This document shows positions 1 to 9,122 of a stretch of 64,000 bases of DNA, piece by piece. Position numbers and translations under genes: made by a program. How positions within the stretch are numbered: the first letter of the stretch is position 1; each line of letters begins with the position of its first letter. The notes under the pieces were generated by a model. The model made no database searches. It was not told the origin of the DNA and was given only the letters and a program-made list of their open reading frames with translations. Source of the DNA: Cytophagaceae bacterium (GTDB lineage: Bacteria > Bacteroidota > Bacteroidia > Cytophagales > Spirosomataceae); assembly GCA_947460975.1 (NCBI GenBank), contig CANHGO010000004.1, positions 62,001 to 126,000 of the forward strand, written 5' to 3'.

Positions 1-662
1 CCTATTTTGGTGGGGATTTTCGAAAATTCATAATTATTTAAAATGTAATAAATAGGCAGAATTAACGAAGGAATTACTGCTCTTTCATCCACGAAAAAGC
101 TAAAAATTAAAAAAAGAATGGATATTTTTTTGTCATAAAAATAGATGGATAGCATAAGGCCCAAATAAGCAAATGAATCATAAAATAGGGTATCAAAATT
201 GAATGAATTTCCCACATATGTAAATAAGATAGCTAGAACGGACCAAAATGCGACGCTTGAATCGTTATGCGTCAACTTTTTAATAGTGCTAAAAAAAAAC
301 CATATAAAAGCAATTAATGAAAGGGATTGAAGGTAAAATAGTTTTATCGCGTTTAGATGAAATATTTTTCCCACCAAGTACGGACTAATCCTTAATTCTC
401 TTTTCATGAAATGATCCCCTTCATCTTTGTTTTTTGTAGCTTCTAATGGATGATCGATTTTATGATTGACAAAATCTTGAATAAAGATTTCATTTTGACT
501 AAAGGATTTGTTAAGCTTTTTGAATACAGATTCAGGAAAATAGATACTTGAAAAAAGCAAATAGATAGTTAAGCTTAAAATTAAAGTGCCAAGATTTGTG
601 GACGTTAAATTTTGAATATATTGATTAAACCTGGAAACTAAAATAGATAAATGGGGTATCAT
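1..662 (-). CDS. Polytopic membrane protein, C-terminus cut by window edge
   Basis: This is absent from the ORF track because it runs off the window. From the ATG at 662 the minus strand stays open for 220 codons to position 1, beginning MIPHLSILVSRFNQ. It has hydrophobic segments such as LGTLILSLTIYLLF, LSLIAFIWFFF and ISILFLIFSFF separated by a polar loop of about 70 residues, and DERAV after the last. The pattern resembles polytopic glycosyltransferase or O-antigen-type membrane proteins, but I cannot assign a family. It starts 12 bases after the plug-domain gene ends and is probably the last visible gene of the kinase-epimerase operon. I am confident it is a real gene; its function is unknown. 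Confidence 0.72.
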   Translation of the reverse strand, partial: MIPHLSILVSRFNQYIQNLTSTNLGTLILSLTIYLLFSSIYFPESVFKKLNKSFSQNEIFIQDFVNHKIDHPLEATKNKDEGDHFMKRELRISPYLVGKIFHLNAIKLFYLQSLSLIAFIWFFFSTIKKLTHNDSSVAFWSVLAILFTYVGNSFNFDTLFYDSFAYLGLMLSIYFYDKKISILFLIFSFFVDERAVIPSLILPIYYILNNYEFSKIPTKI

Positions 663-674
663 GTATATTCTAAT

Positions 675-1511
675 TTATTTCAAAAGCTCTTGGATTTTTT
701 CTCCCACACCGCCCTTTTTAAAGTCTTTTGCTTTTTTACCATAGACCCATAATGTATAGGGCAGTGGTTTTTGATGTAAGATTTCATCTGGAATTTTAAA
801 TGTAGTTGCTCCTCCCGTTTTTGTTTTAATCAATACAACTCCATTAGCACCCCGCACCCCATAAATAGCTGTTGTCGACGGATCCTTTAACACATTCACG
901 GATTCAATATCATTGGGATTTATGGTGTTGATATTATTTATAGGTACCCCATCCACTACATATAAAGGGCTATTTGCATTAATGGAACCAAATCCTCGAA
1001 TTCTAATCATCGCCGTTCCGCCAGGGGAATTATCACTCACTACCGTTACCCCAGCAACCTGTCCAGCCATTTTTTGATTCAAAGTTCCAGCCGCTACTTG
1101 TGATAAATTTTGTTCACTCACTTCTCCCACCGCTCCATTATTGTCACTTTTAGGTTTAGGAATAGAAGGTTCTATAAACCTAGGGATAAATTGAATACCT
1201 ATGCCCGCAGCACCTTCAGCGCTTCGGCCAGACACTACGACCACTTTTTCCAATTGGCCCAATGGGATCGCATTGGTGTCTCGATATTCCCCTTTGGTAA
1301 ACAAATCCTCTGGATCGTAAAAATAGATGAACAGCGAATCTGATTTGATGGAGAATGTTCTTTGCGCTTGCTTTGTTTTGGAACCCGATGAAGCACTAGA
1401 TCCAAAATATTGATTTAATGTGGATATCAATTCACCCGAACGGCTGGTTTTTTGGGCCGCCAAGGAATGATTCAAAAGCAATAAAAGTGCAAAACCTACA
1501 AATAATTTCAT
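675..1511 (-). CDS. Stand-alone TonB-receptor plug-domain protein
   Basis: The 278-residue product has a signal peptide (MKLFVGFALLLLLNHSLAAQ). From about residue 127 to 232 it has a SusC-type plug domain, with IRIRGFGSINANSPLYVVDG and the closing IYGVRGANGVVLIKTK motif. A full SusC-like receptor is about 1000 residues with an N-terminal carboxypeptidase-like domain and a 22-strand barrel. Neither is present here, and the protein ends about 45 residues after the plug in a Lys/Gly-rich tail. The stop at 675 is clean and a new gene starts 12 bases on, so this does not look like a frameshifted receptor. It lies 2 bases downstream of the epimerase gene. Its role is unknown; periplasmic binding or a partner of a TonB system is an inference. 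Confidence 0.8.
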   Translation of the reverse strand: MKLFVGFALLLLLNHSLAAQKTSRSGELISTLNQYFGSSASSGSKTKQAQRTFSIKSDSLFIYFYDPEDLFTKGEYRDTNAIPLGQLEKVVVVSGRSAEGAAGIGIQFIPRFIEPSIPKPKSDNNGAVGEVSEQNLSQVAAGTLNQKMAGQVAGVTVVSDNSPGGTAMIRIRGFGSINANSPLYVVDGVPINNINTINPNDIESVNVLKDPSTTAIYGVRGANGVVLIKTKTGGATTFKIPDEILHQKPLPYTLWVYGKKAKDFKKGGVGEKIQELLK

Positions 1512-1513
1512 TT

Positions 1514-2782
1514 TTATGATGCGATAATAGTGTCTAGTTTTTCATAACTTAAAATCATCGAGCGCACATTATGGTAATTTATTTTCCAAGAAGTGGCCAT
1601 GTGTCGCCAGATGGGTTCCCCCTCACGGGTCAATAAAGGCCACCACTCTCCCGTGTTAAAATTGATCATTTTGTCAAAAACAAATCGATGCACTTGCTTA
1701 TGTGCCGCTAAGAATTTTTCATCTCCTGTCAATAAATAAGCATCGAGCATGCCGATCAACATTTCCGCCTGTTGCCAAAATTCTTTCTCTTTATCATACA
1801 CAATTCCTTCATGTGAACCTTCTACATAAACACCCCCATACTCCCAATCAACACCATGATTCATCGAATGATAGAATGCCTTTTCCAAATTGATTCTGTA
1901 ATCTTCGATGGAAAAACCACCTATCTTCAAGGCATGCATTAAAAGCCAACCAAATTCAGAATTGTGACCATACGAAGTATTGTCCGTGGCCGAAGCCTTT
2001 TGGCCTCCCTCCGCAAAACGATCCCAGCCCCATACGATGTCAAATTTAATCTGCGGCGCCACGGACCAATCAGCCCAAAACTGAGGGATTCCAGTCCCCG
2101 TTTCCGCATGCATTACTTTTTGAATTAATATGTCAATAGACTCTTTTAGTTTTCTTCGATGCAATTCTTTGCCACTGGCCTCATATAAAGTGGTAAAGGC
2201 TTCCATTAAGTGCATGTGTACGTCAAGAGTTTTTCGATCCCCCCCAGGAGCGCCTGGTCCCATTAATTTCCAGTCTTCAGAAAAGAATTCCCAATAACCT
2301 CCCAAATTAGTATCCACGGCATATTTTTGCAATAAATCAAAACATTTTTCCGCATATTCCAAACCGACAGGATCTCCTGTGGCTAGCGTATATTCACTCA
2401 GACTATAGATGGCAAAGCTATGGCCATATCCGATTTTTTGTCGGTTAGTCGCTTCCCCTTTGCGATTCATCATCCAATAAAATCCCTCATTTTCATGATC
2501 CCACATTTTGTCTAGCATAAACCTTACTCCATGCTCGGCCATTTCTTTCATGATAGGACCCCCAAAACCATGACGGTATGCCTGAGAATACGTAAATACA
2601 GATCTTGATTGTGCAATCAGCGACTTTTCATCTTGCCCAGAATCTTCGCCAAATTCATTGTAGTGTGTGATAAATCCACCGTATGTTTTGTCCATGGTCC
2701 TACTAGACCAAAAAGGCAATAAATGAGCTTCCGTATACTGTTTGATTTCATCACGAAGTGATTTTAATTCTTCTTTGTTCAT
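1514..2782 (-). CDS. AGE family epimerase (cellobiose 2-epimerase-like)
   Basis: This is a 422-residue cytoplasmic protein without a signal peptide, the usual size of the N-acylglucosamine/cellobiose 2-epimerase family with an (alpha/alpha)6 barrel. Family landmarks include the DVHMHLMEA helix, the SYGHNSEFGWLL segment with its conserved His, the GGVYVEG loop, KEFWQQAEML and the late WKINYHNVR His-Arg segment. Members interconvert gluco- and manno-configured sugars at C2 of a reducing end. Cellobiose/mannobiose 2-epimerase is my best guess over GlcNAc epimerase, from overall resemblance only. Its ATG overlaps the kinase stop by 4 bases (ATGA), which indicates translational coupling. Confidence 0.85.
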   Translation of the reverse strand: MNKEELKSLRDEIKQYTEAHLLPFWSSRTMDKTYGGFITHYNEFGEDSGQDEKSLIAQSRSVFTYSQAYRHGFGGPIMKEMAEHGVRFMLDKMWDHENEGFYWMMNRKGEATNRQKIGYGHSFAIYSLSEYTLATGDPVGLEYAEKCFDLLQKYAVDTNLGGYWEFFSEDWKLMGPGAPGGDRKTLDVHMHLMEAFTTLYEASGKELHRRKLKESIDILIQKVMHAETGTGIPQFWADWSVAPQIKFDIVWGWDRFAEGGQKASATDNTSYGHNSEFGWLLMHALKIGGFSIEDYRINLEKAFYHSMNHGVDWEYGGVYVEGSHEGIVYDKEKEFWQQAEMLIGMLDAYLLTGDEKFLAAHKQVHRFVFDKMINFNTGEWWPLLTREGEPIWRHMATSWKINYHNVRSMILSYEKLDTIIAS

Positions 2783-3774
2783 AAAAATGTAAAGTTTAAT
2801 TTTTCTATTTCTTCTGGACTGGCCGCACCCGTTTCGCCGATTTTATGGATGGATATGTGGGCACATAAATTCGCAAATTCACAACATTCAGCGATACTCG
2901 CCCCCGAGGCTCTAGCCGCTGAAAATGCAGCGACAACCATATCGCCGGCGCCCACGGTGTCAATTTCCCCTTTGGGTTTAATGCCAGGCTGCCAATGAAA
3001 CTCTGTTGGACTTGCGTAGATTAATCCCCGCTCACCTAAGGTCACTAAGGCCCCCGTTTTTCGTTGGGAAACCCAATTTTTAATGATGGCAATCAAAGTT
3101 TCATCTAATGCTAATTGCTTCGGACTTAATTTTAATATGGCCCCTAGCTCAGATTCATTTACTTTTAATGGAATATCAGTAGCCTCACCACCTAAATTTC
3201 GTAGGTCGGCCAATGAACTTTTATTATGCTGATTAATGAGCGTTTGCAGCTTTTTGATAGTGGCCTTGTTTAATAAAGGATTTTGAAATTGTTCATTGAC
3301 AACTACCCAATCAAATGTGCCTATTTCAGTTTCTAAATGCTGAATTAATGTTTCAGATTTAGATTGGAATTGCTTGTTCTGAGTGCCAAAATCAATGCGA
3401 TTTAATTCAACATCTGCCCACATCGGTTTGGAATAAGTAGGTGTGTCGATATCCGAAAAGGGCAATAAATGGGAGGTGTCAATCGCTAATGATTGACATT
3501 GAAATAACATTTCTCTGCCAAATAAATCTGGGCCAATCGCCCCAAAGGCATAGGCCTTCGCTCCCAAAATAGACAAGTTTTTAGTCACGTTCCCCGCACC
3601 TCCTAAATAACCTTTCGGTTGATACCCCCAGAAAACATTTTTTCCGGTCTCCACCGAGAATTCTGTTGTTAACGTGTTTTCTTGAAAGTAAAAATCAACG
3701 GCAAAATCACCGATAACAGCGATTTTGATTTTTTGTATTTGACTTAAGATCTCTTTAAGCCGATTGGAATTCAT
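2779..3774 (-). CDS. PfkB-family carbohydrate kinase (RfaE domain I-like)
   Basis: The 331-residue ribokinase-fold sugar kinase has an N-terminal substrate region with GYLGGAGNVTKNL (PfkB signature 1) and the C-terminal DTVGAGDMVVAAF motif (signature 2, Asp being the catalytic base). FANLCAHISIHKIGETGA after that motif resembles the kinase half of the heptose-7-phosphate kinase HldE/RfaE. There is no fused nucleotidyltransferase domain. It is first in the minus operon and coupled to the epimerase, which suggests that a sugar is epimerised and phosphorylated or prepared for a surface glycan. The substrate cannot be read from the sequence. Confidence 0.82.
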   Translation of the reverse strand: MNSNRLKEILSQIQKIKIAVIGDFAVDFYFQENTLTTEFSVETGKNVFWGYQPKGYLGGAGNVTKNLSILGAKAYAFGAIGPDLFGREMLFQCQSLAIDTSHLLPFSDIDTPTYSKPMWADVELNRIDFGTQNKQFQSKSETLIQHLETEIGTFDWVVVNEQFQNPLLNKATIKKLQTLINQHNKSSLADLRNLGGEATDIPLKVNESELGAILKLSPKQLALDETLIAIIKNWVSQRKTGALVTLGERGLIYASPTEFHWQPGIKPKGEIDTVGAGDMVVAAFSAARASGASIAECCEFANLCAHISIHKIGETGAASPEEIEKLNFTFL

Positions 3775-3832
3775 ATAGACAGGTTTGAAAATGCCTCTAA
3801 AAATAAGGATATTTTCTCAGAAAGGAAATAAG

Positions 3833-3840
3833 TATTTTTG
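3833..3840 (+). promoter_or_regulatory. Candidate -7 box for glmM
   Basis: TATTTTTG fits the Bacteroidota -7 consensus TAnnTTTG and lies about 45 bases upstream of the glmM TTG start. No good TTTG -33 box is visible at the usual distance, only a T-run, so this is weak support. Confidence 0.35.
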
Positions 3841-3884
3841 CGTAATTTTAAAATTCGAAATTTATAATATAAAATTTTTGACCA

Positions 3885-5273
3885 TTGGCTTTAATTAAAT
3901 CAATTTCAGGTATCCGAGGTACCATCGGAGGTAAACCAGGTGAAGGCCTTAGTCCCATCGACGTAGTTACTTTTGCAGCCGCTTATGGCACATGGCTTAA
4001 GCGAGTAGGGAATCCATCGAACACCATCGTGTTAGGTAGAGATGCTCGAATTTCCGGTACCATGGTTTCCTCTTTGGTGGCCAATACTCTGATCGGTTTG
4101 GGTTGGGATGTCCTCGATATAGGCCTTTCCACAACTCCCACGGTTGAACTAGCTGTGCCTTGGACGCAGGCTGCGGGTGGTATTATCATCACAGCAAGCC
4201 ATAATCCGGCCCAGTGGAATGCACTTAAATTATTGAATCATTTAGGAGAATTTATATCGGATGTGGATGGAAAGGATTTGTTGGCGATTGCCGAAAATCA
4301 AGATTTTTCATTTGCTGAGGTACATGATTTGGGGGAATACAAGGAAGATCATTCTTTCTTGGACCAACATATTCAACATGTTTTAGGTCTTCGTGGAGTT
4401 CATGCAGACCAAATTTCAAAAGCAAATTTTCGAGTATTGGTGGATGCGGTTAATTCCACAGGCGGAATTGTGGTTCCTGATCTTTTGCGCGCCTTAGGAG
4501 TAAATCATGTGGATGTGATTTATGGCGAGCCGACGGGGCATTTTGCGCATAATCCGGAACCTCTGCCAGAGAATTTGAGTGTTATGATTTCCAAAATGAA
4601 CGAGGGAAATTATGATTTAGGTATTGTAGTTGATCCCGATGTAGACCGTTTGTGTTTTATATCGGAGGATGGTACGCCTTTTGGTGAGGAATATACTTTA
4701 GTTGCGATAGCTGATTATATTTTATCCTTAGGTAAGGGAAATACGGTTTCGAATTTATCTTCCACGCGTGCTTTACGCGATGTGACAGAAAAACACGGAG
4801 GAACGTATTTTGCTGCGGCGGTAGGTGAAGTCAATGTCGTCAATCAAATGAAGGCTCAGCAGGCCGTTATAGGTGGAGAAGGCAATGGAGGCGTTATTTT
4901 TCCTGAATCACATTATGGTCGGGATGCTTTAGTGGGCATAGGTTTGTTTCTGACTTATTTGGCCCAAAAAGGTATCAAGACATCAGAATTGAGAGCTAGT
5001 TTTCCTTCGTATGTTATTTCAAAAAATAAAATCGAGTTATCGGCTGATTTGAATGTTGATTTAATCTTGTCGACCGTGGCGGAGAAATATAAAGACCAAC
5101 AAGTGAACACGATAGATGGAGTAAAAATAGATTTTTCTGATCGTTGGATTCATTTGAGAAAATCCAATACCGAACCGATCATTCGGATTTATGCGGAGGC
5201 CCCTAACGAGGAAGAAGCCAATGCACTTGCACAACAAATTATACAGGTAATCGAAGATATTGCCGCCAAATAA
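3885..5273 (+). CDS. glmM: Phosphoglucosamine mutase
   Basis: This is a 462-residue phosphohexomutase converting glucosamine-6-P to glucosamine-1-P for UDP-GlcNAc, peptidoglycan and LPS. The phosphoserine loop TASHNP is at about residues 103-108, the metal loop DPDVDR at about 250-255, the sugar-specificity loop GEGNGG further on, and the phosphate-binding loop RKSNTEPIIRIY near the C-terminus. The only sensible start is TTG at 3885, giving MALIKSISGIRG, the family's usual N-terminus; no in-frame ATG exists nearby. A phosphomannomutase role is possible, but the length and motifs favour GlmM as found in Bacteroidota. The cysteine desulfurase follows after 5 bases. Confidence 0.88.
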   Translation: MALIKSISGIRGTIGGKPGEGLSPIDVVTFAAAYGTWLKRVGNPSNTIVLGRDARISGTMVSSLVANTLIGLGWDVLDIGLSTTPTVELAVPWTQAAGGIIITASHNPAQWNALKLLNHLGEFISDVDGKDLLAIAENQDFSFAEVHDLGEYKEDHSFLDQHIQHVLGLRGVHADQISKANFRVLVDAVNSTGGIVVPDLLRALGVNHVDVIYGEPTGHFAHNPEPLPENLSVMISKMNEGNYDLGIVVDPDVDRLCFISEDGTPFGEEYTLVAIADYILSLGKGNTVSNLSSTRALRDVTEKHGGTYFAAAVGEVNVVNQMKAQQAVIGGEGNGGVIFPESHYGRDALVGIGLFLTYLAQKGIKTSELRASFPSYVISKNKIELSADLNVDLILSTVAEKYKDQQVNTIDGVKIDFSDRWIHLRKSNTEPIIRIYAEAPNEEEANALAQQIIQVIEDIAAK

Positions 5274-5278
5274 AACGT

Positions 5279-6424
5279 ATGAATTCAACGCAAACGCCGA
5301 TTTACCTAGATAATGCGGCTACTACGCCCATAGACCCTGAGGTATGGAAGGAAATGCAGCCCTATTTTGAGCAGTTTACCGCAAATCCATCGTCGATTCA
5401 TTCGCATGGCCGACAAGCCAAAGTGATTGTGGAAAAAGCGCGAAAGACCATTGCCACCTTATTAAATGCTTCGCCTTCCGAAATATTTTTTACCTCTGGA
5501 GGTACGGAAGCAGATAATACGGTGATTCAATCATGTGTACTTTATGGAGGGATTAAGACGATTATCACCTCGCCACTGGAGCATCATGCCGTTTTGCATA
5601 CGGCGGAGGCTTGGGAAAAATTGGGGATGGTTGACCTGAAAATGGTCAAGGTAGATACCGATGGAGTGATTGATTTAGCGGATTTGGAGCGTTTATTATC
5701 TGCTTCCCCCAACGCTTTAGTGAGTTTGATGCAAGGCAATAATGAAATCGGGAATTTATTGGATTTGCATGCCGTGGGTAATTTATGTGAAAAGTATGGC
5801 GCACTTTTTCATTCCGATACGGTTCAAACCATGGGCCATTTTGTGCACAATGTGCAGGAATTACCCGTTCATTTTTTAGTTGGCGCCGGACATAAATTCC
5901 ATGGCCCCAAAGGAATAGGTTTTCTTTACGCTAAGTCTGGGATCAAATTCTCCCCTTTAATGCATGGCGGTGCCCAAGAACGAAATCAACGGGGAGGCAC
6001 AGAAAATGTGTATGGAATGGTGGGGATAGCGAAAGCTCTTTCTTTAGCTTACCAAGAAATGGCTGCTCATGAAACTCATATAAAAGATTTGAAGACTTAT
6101 TTTATTCAGGGTTTGCAGGATAATTTCCCAGGCATTGAATTTAATGGGCTTTCAGCTGATCTTGAAAAAAGCTTATATACAGTTATAAATGTCCGCTTTC
6201 CGCAAATTCAAGATGGAGACATGCTGCTTTTTAAATTAGACATAGAAAAGATTTCAGCTTCTGGAGGGAGTGCTTGCTCTAGTGGAACATCTGTGGGATC
6301 TCACGTATTGACCGCTCTTAATCCAAATGCAGAAGGTGCAGCAGTTCGATTTTCGTTTTCGAAAAATAATACGAAGGCAGAAATTGATCGCGTATTAGAG
6401 GTTCTGCGCAAAATAATCAGCTAA
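5279..6424 (+). CDS. Cysteine desulfurase (NifS/IscS family)
   Basis: This is a 381-residue PLP enzyme taking sulfur from cysteine for Fe-S clusters and tRNA thiolation. It begins with YLDNAATTP, has SGGTEADN for PLP-phosphate contacts, the PLP lysine in GAGHKFHGPKG at about K206, and the catalytic cysteine in GGSACSSGT at about C333. The SACSSG context and full-length loop are typical of the NifS/IscS group rather than SufS. It is coupled to glmM by a 5-base spacer. No IscU or other cluster-assembly gene is in the window, so the acceptor is unknown. Confidence 0.9.
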   Translation: MNSTQTPIYLDNAATTPIDPEVWKEMQPYFEQFTANPSSIHSHGRQAKVIVEKARKTIATLLNASPSEIFFTSGGTEADNTVIQSCVLYGGIKTIITSPLEHHAVLHTAEAWEKLGMVDLKMVKVDTDGVIDLADLERLLSASPNALVSLMQGNNEIGNLLDLHAVGNLCEKYGALFHSDTVQTMGHFVHNVQELPVHFLVGAGHKFHGPKGIGFLYAKSGIKFSPLMHGGAQERNQRGGTENVYGMVGIAKALSLAYQEMAAHETHIKDLKTYFIQGLQDNFPGIEFNGLSADLEKSLYTVINVRFPQIQDGDMLLFKLDIEKISASGGSACSSGTSVGSHVLTALNPNAEGAAVRFSFSKNNTKAEIDRVLEVLRKIIS

Positions 6425-6430
6425 GAAACC

Positions 6431-6493
6431 TATTACCTATTACTTCTTACCTAATACCTATTACTTCTTACCTAATACTTCTTACCTAATTTA
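6431..6493. repeat. 7-bp tandem repeat between convergent genes
   Basis: Nine consecutive heptamers can be read in register: TATTACC, TATTACT, TCTTACC, TAATACC, TATTACT, TCTTACC, TAATACT, TCTTACC, TAATTTA. The 15-mer TACTTCTTACCTAAT recurs at 6441, 6462 and 6476, with spacings of 21 and 14, both multiples of 7. The array fills the gap between the convergent cysteine desulfurase and proS genes and touches the proS stop codon. It resembles the short 7-bp repeats known in cyanobacteria and some Bacteroidota; no function is evident. Confidence 0.9.
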
Positions 6494-7963
6494 ATAAGCT
6501 CTTGCGAATATCACCCGGTGCTCAGAATTTGCTCCTGTCAAAACGCATTTACCTGTTTCTTTTTTGACTCCCAAAGGAATGCAACGAATCGTTGCTTTGG
6601 TCAATTCCTTAATTTTTTCTTCCGTCTCAGAAGTGCCATCCCAATGTGCTGAGATGAATCCACCTTCTTCGATTTTCGTTTGAAATTCTTCCCAGCTATT
6701 CACTTCGTAGGTATTTGATTCACGGAAAGCGAATGCTTTGGCATAAATTTTTTCCTGGATGTCATTAAGTGTGTCAATGACCACTTGCTCGATACCGTCA
6801 AAAGGCATACTCGTTTTTTCACGTGTATCTCTTCTGGCTAATTCAATCGTTCCGTTTTCTATATCTCTGCCGCCAATCGCCAGGCGAATAGGAACTCCTT
6901 TTAATTCATATTCGGCAAATTTGAATCCAGGACTTTGATTTTCTGACGTATCAAATTTCACGGATACCCCTTGTTTTTTTAACCCTTTTACTAAGGGTTC
7001 TATTTTCTCTTTGATCAAGTTTAATTGTTCATCTCCTTTGTAAATAGGGACGATAACTACTTGGATTGGTGCTAATTTGGGAGGCAAAACTAAACCCTGG
7101 TCATCGGAATGTGCCATAATCAAAGCTCCCATTAAGCGCGTAGAAACTCCCCATGAGGTTCCCCAAACATAATCTAATTGGTTTTCCTTGCTTAAAAATT
7201 TTACGTCAAAAGCTTTGGCAAAATTTTGTCCTAAAAAATGAGACGTTCCCGCCTGCAATGCTTTCCCATCTTGCATTAATGCTTCGATGCAATAAGTTTC
7301 TTCCGCTCCCGCAAATCGCTCATTAGCCGTTTTTATACCCTTCAAAACAGGCATCGCCATGAAAGTTTCTGCAAACTCCGCGTATACTTCTAGCATTTGC
7401 TCGGTTTCGGCAATGGCTTCTTTTTTGGTGGCATGTGCTGTGTGACCTTCTTGCCACAAGAATTCGGCCGTTCTCAAGAAAAGACGCGTACGCATTTCCC
7501 AACGAACCACATTGGCCCATTGATTGATCAATAAGGGTAAATCTCGGTACGATTGAATCCAATTTTTATACGAGGACCAAATGACTGTTTCGGAGGTAGG
7601 TCGGACGATCAACTCCTCTTCCAGTTTTGCATCTGGGTCCACAATAACACCTCCACCATTGGGGTCATTTTTTAATCGATAATGTGTGACAACAGCACAT
7701 TCTTTGGCAAAACCTTCTACGTGTGAAGCTTCTTTGGAAAGGAATGATTTTGGGATAAATAAGGGAAAATAGGCATTGGTGTGTCCCGTTTCCTTAAACA
7801 TATCATCCAAGGCCCTTTGCATTTTCTCCCAGATCGAATATCCGTATGGTTTAATGATCATACAGCCTCTCACGGCAGAATTTTCAGCTAAATCAGCTCG
7901 TTTAACTAATTCATTATACCACTCAGAATAGTTTTCGGCGCGACTTGGTAGGGATTTACTCAT
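6491..7963 (-). CDS. proS: Prolyl-tRNA synthetase, archaeal/eukaryotic type
   Basis: This 490-residue class II aminoacyl-tRNA synthetase charges tRNA-Pro. Motif 2 and its surroundings read [12 protein letters not shown] and [20 protein letters not shown]. The anticodon-binding domain follows (about residues 290-400) with PIQVVIVPI. The C-terminal zinc-like domain ends in RVIFARAY, the terminal tyrosine being typical of the archaeal/eukaryotic-type enzyme. The large insertion (editing) domain of the E. coli-type enzyme between motifs 2 and 3 is missing, as expected for this type. The ATG at 7963 gives the usual short N-terminus. Confidence 0.95.
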   Translation of the reverse strand: MSKSLPSRAENYSEWYNELVKRADLAENSAVRGCMIIKPYGYSIWEKMQRALDDMFKETGHTNAYFPLFIPKSFLSKEASHVEGFAKECAVVTHYRLKNDPNGGGVIVDPDAKLEEELIVRPTSETVIWSSYKNWIQSYRDLPLLINQWANVVRWEMRTRLFLRTAEFLWQEGHTAHATKKEAIAETEQMLEVYAEFAETFMAMPVLKGIKTANERFAGAEETYCIEALMQDGKALQAGTSHFLGQNFAKAFDVKFLSKENQLDYVWGTSWGVSTRLMGALIMAHSDDQGLVLPPKLAPIQVVIVPIYKGDEQLNLIKEKIEPLVKGLKKQGVSVKFDTSENQSPGFKFAEYELKGVPIRLAIGGRDIENGTIELARRDTREKTSMPFDGIEQVVIDTLNDIQEKIYAKAFAFRESNTYEVNSWEEFQTKIEEGGFISAHWDGTSETEEKIKELTKATIRCIPLGVKKETGKCVLTGANSEHRVIFARAY

Positions 7964-8042
7964 ATATATTTTTTGAAATCGTAATTTTAAAGATATTTAT
8001 CGTTTTATTTGTAAACTATTTTTGTTTCAAATATGTTAGGAA

Positions 8043-8050
8043 CAAAGATA
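8043..8050 (-). promoter_or_regulatory. Candidate -7 box for proS
   Basis: On the minus strand this reads TATCTTTG, a match to TAnnTTTG, about 80 bases upstream of the proS ATG. I see no clear -33 TTTG partner. A second match on the plus strand (TATTTTTG at 8017-8024) could serve the divergent lipoprotein gene. Confidence 0.3.
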
Positions 8051-8093
8051 CAGTTTTGTCCTAGGTTTTTAATATGTATAACATTCAAATCCA

Positions 8094-9119
8094 ATGAAAA
8101 ATCACTCGATGTTGTTTTTGTTGCTTGTTGGTTTAATTTTTATACAAGCATGCACCGTAGTCCAAAATAATTCTTCAGATGCGACGAGCCAATCAAAAAT
8201 GGTCGCCGATGATCTGTACGATAATCCTGTTCAGACTGCTGTTATACCTAAGAAAAAGAAGAAGTCTGATTACCTTGACTTTCAAGATGAATCCACGTTA
8301 ATCGAAGAAGAGAATGGGTTAGCTGAAGTTGCTGAACCTAATTATTTAAATTCACGTGCTGTATATGCCAACCAATATGATCAAGGATTTGCCAATGGGT
8401 TTTCATCGGGTTTGATGAATGCCAACCCGTGGAATAGTTGGTACAGCAATCCTTTCATATCTTTTGGAACCGGTTTTGGTTCTCGTTGGGCTTCCCCATT
8501 AGCCTCATGGCGTTTGCAAGATCCTTATTATTTTGGATCTATGTCCTCTATGTATGGCCCTATGATGTATTCAAGTTTTGCCTACCAATCCAGTTTCATG
8601 ATGAACCCTTATTATTATGATCCTTTTTATCGGATGTCTGCATTTTCAAATCCGTTTAATTCGATGTATGGGGGTATGTATGGGTTTGGTATGTTTGGGT
8701 CAACTAACATCTATAATTATTATGGGCCCTTAAATTCAAGTTATGCTTCGTACAATTCGAATAATTATAATGCAGTAGATCCTGTGCAATCAATTAGGCG
8801 TGGAGTTAGAGAAGACGGAATGTCGAATCGTTATGGAGGGGAAAACTATAACAATGCGCCAAGGGGCAACAGCAATTCATATAATCAGAATGGAACAAAC
8901 CAACAAAGGGTCAACTCTAGGGCAACGGAAGTAGGTGGGGAGGCTGTAGTAGCACCTTCTCGGAGGAATACTAATTATGAATATCGCGCGGCTCCACAAA
9001 ATAACTCAGTTCCGCAATATCAAAATAGAACAGAATCCTATAGCGCTCCATCAACTAATTATGGAGGTTCAAGCGGTGGAAGTTCGGGGGGTGGAAGTTC
9101 AACCAGAGGACCTAGGTAA
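8094..9119 (+). CDS. Asn/Tyr/Ser-rich lipoprotein of unknown function
   Basis: The 341-residue protein has a lipoprotein signal peptide ending in a lipobox-like IFIQAC, so lipid attachment at about Cys20 is expected. A Lys cluster (PKKKKKSD) follows, then a middle region rich in Tyr, Met, Phe and Ser (MYGPMMYSSFAYQSS), and a low-complexity Asn/Gln/Ser/Gly tail ending NYGGSSGGSSGGGSS. No domain is recognisable. It is 3 bases upstream of the OmpP1/FadL-like gene and is probably cotranscribed with it, suggesting an outer-membrane accessory role (inference). The composition suggests a disordered, surface-associated protein. Confidence 0.75.
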   Translation: MKNHSMLFLLLVGLIFIQACTVVQNNSSDATSQSKMVADDLYDNPVQTAVIPKKKKKSDYLDFQDESTLIEEENGLAEVAEPNYLNSRAVYANQYDQGFANGFSSGLMNANPWNSWYSNPFISFGTGFGSRWASPLASWRLQDPYYFGSMSSMYGPMMYSSFAYQSSFMMNPYYYDPFYRMSAFSNPFNSMYGGMYGFGMFGSTNIYNYYGPLNSSYASYNSNNYNAVDPVQSIRRGVREDGMSNRYGGENYNNAPRGNSNSYNQNGTNQQRVNSRATEVGGEAVVAPSRRNTNYEYRAAPQNNSVPQYQNRTESYSAPSTNYGGSSGGSSGGGSSTRGPR

Positions 9120-9122
9120 AAT

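Noticed and set aside
6431-6493. The heptamer array as a CRISPR array
   Set aside because: Units are 7 bp without unique spacers and there are no cas genes.
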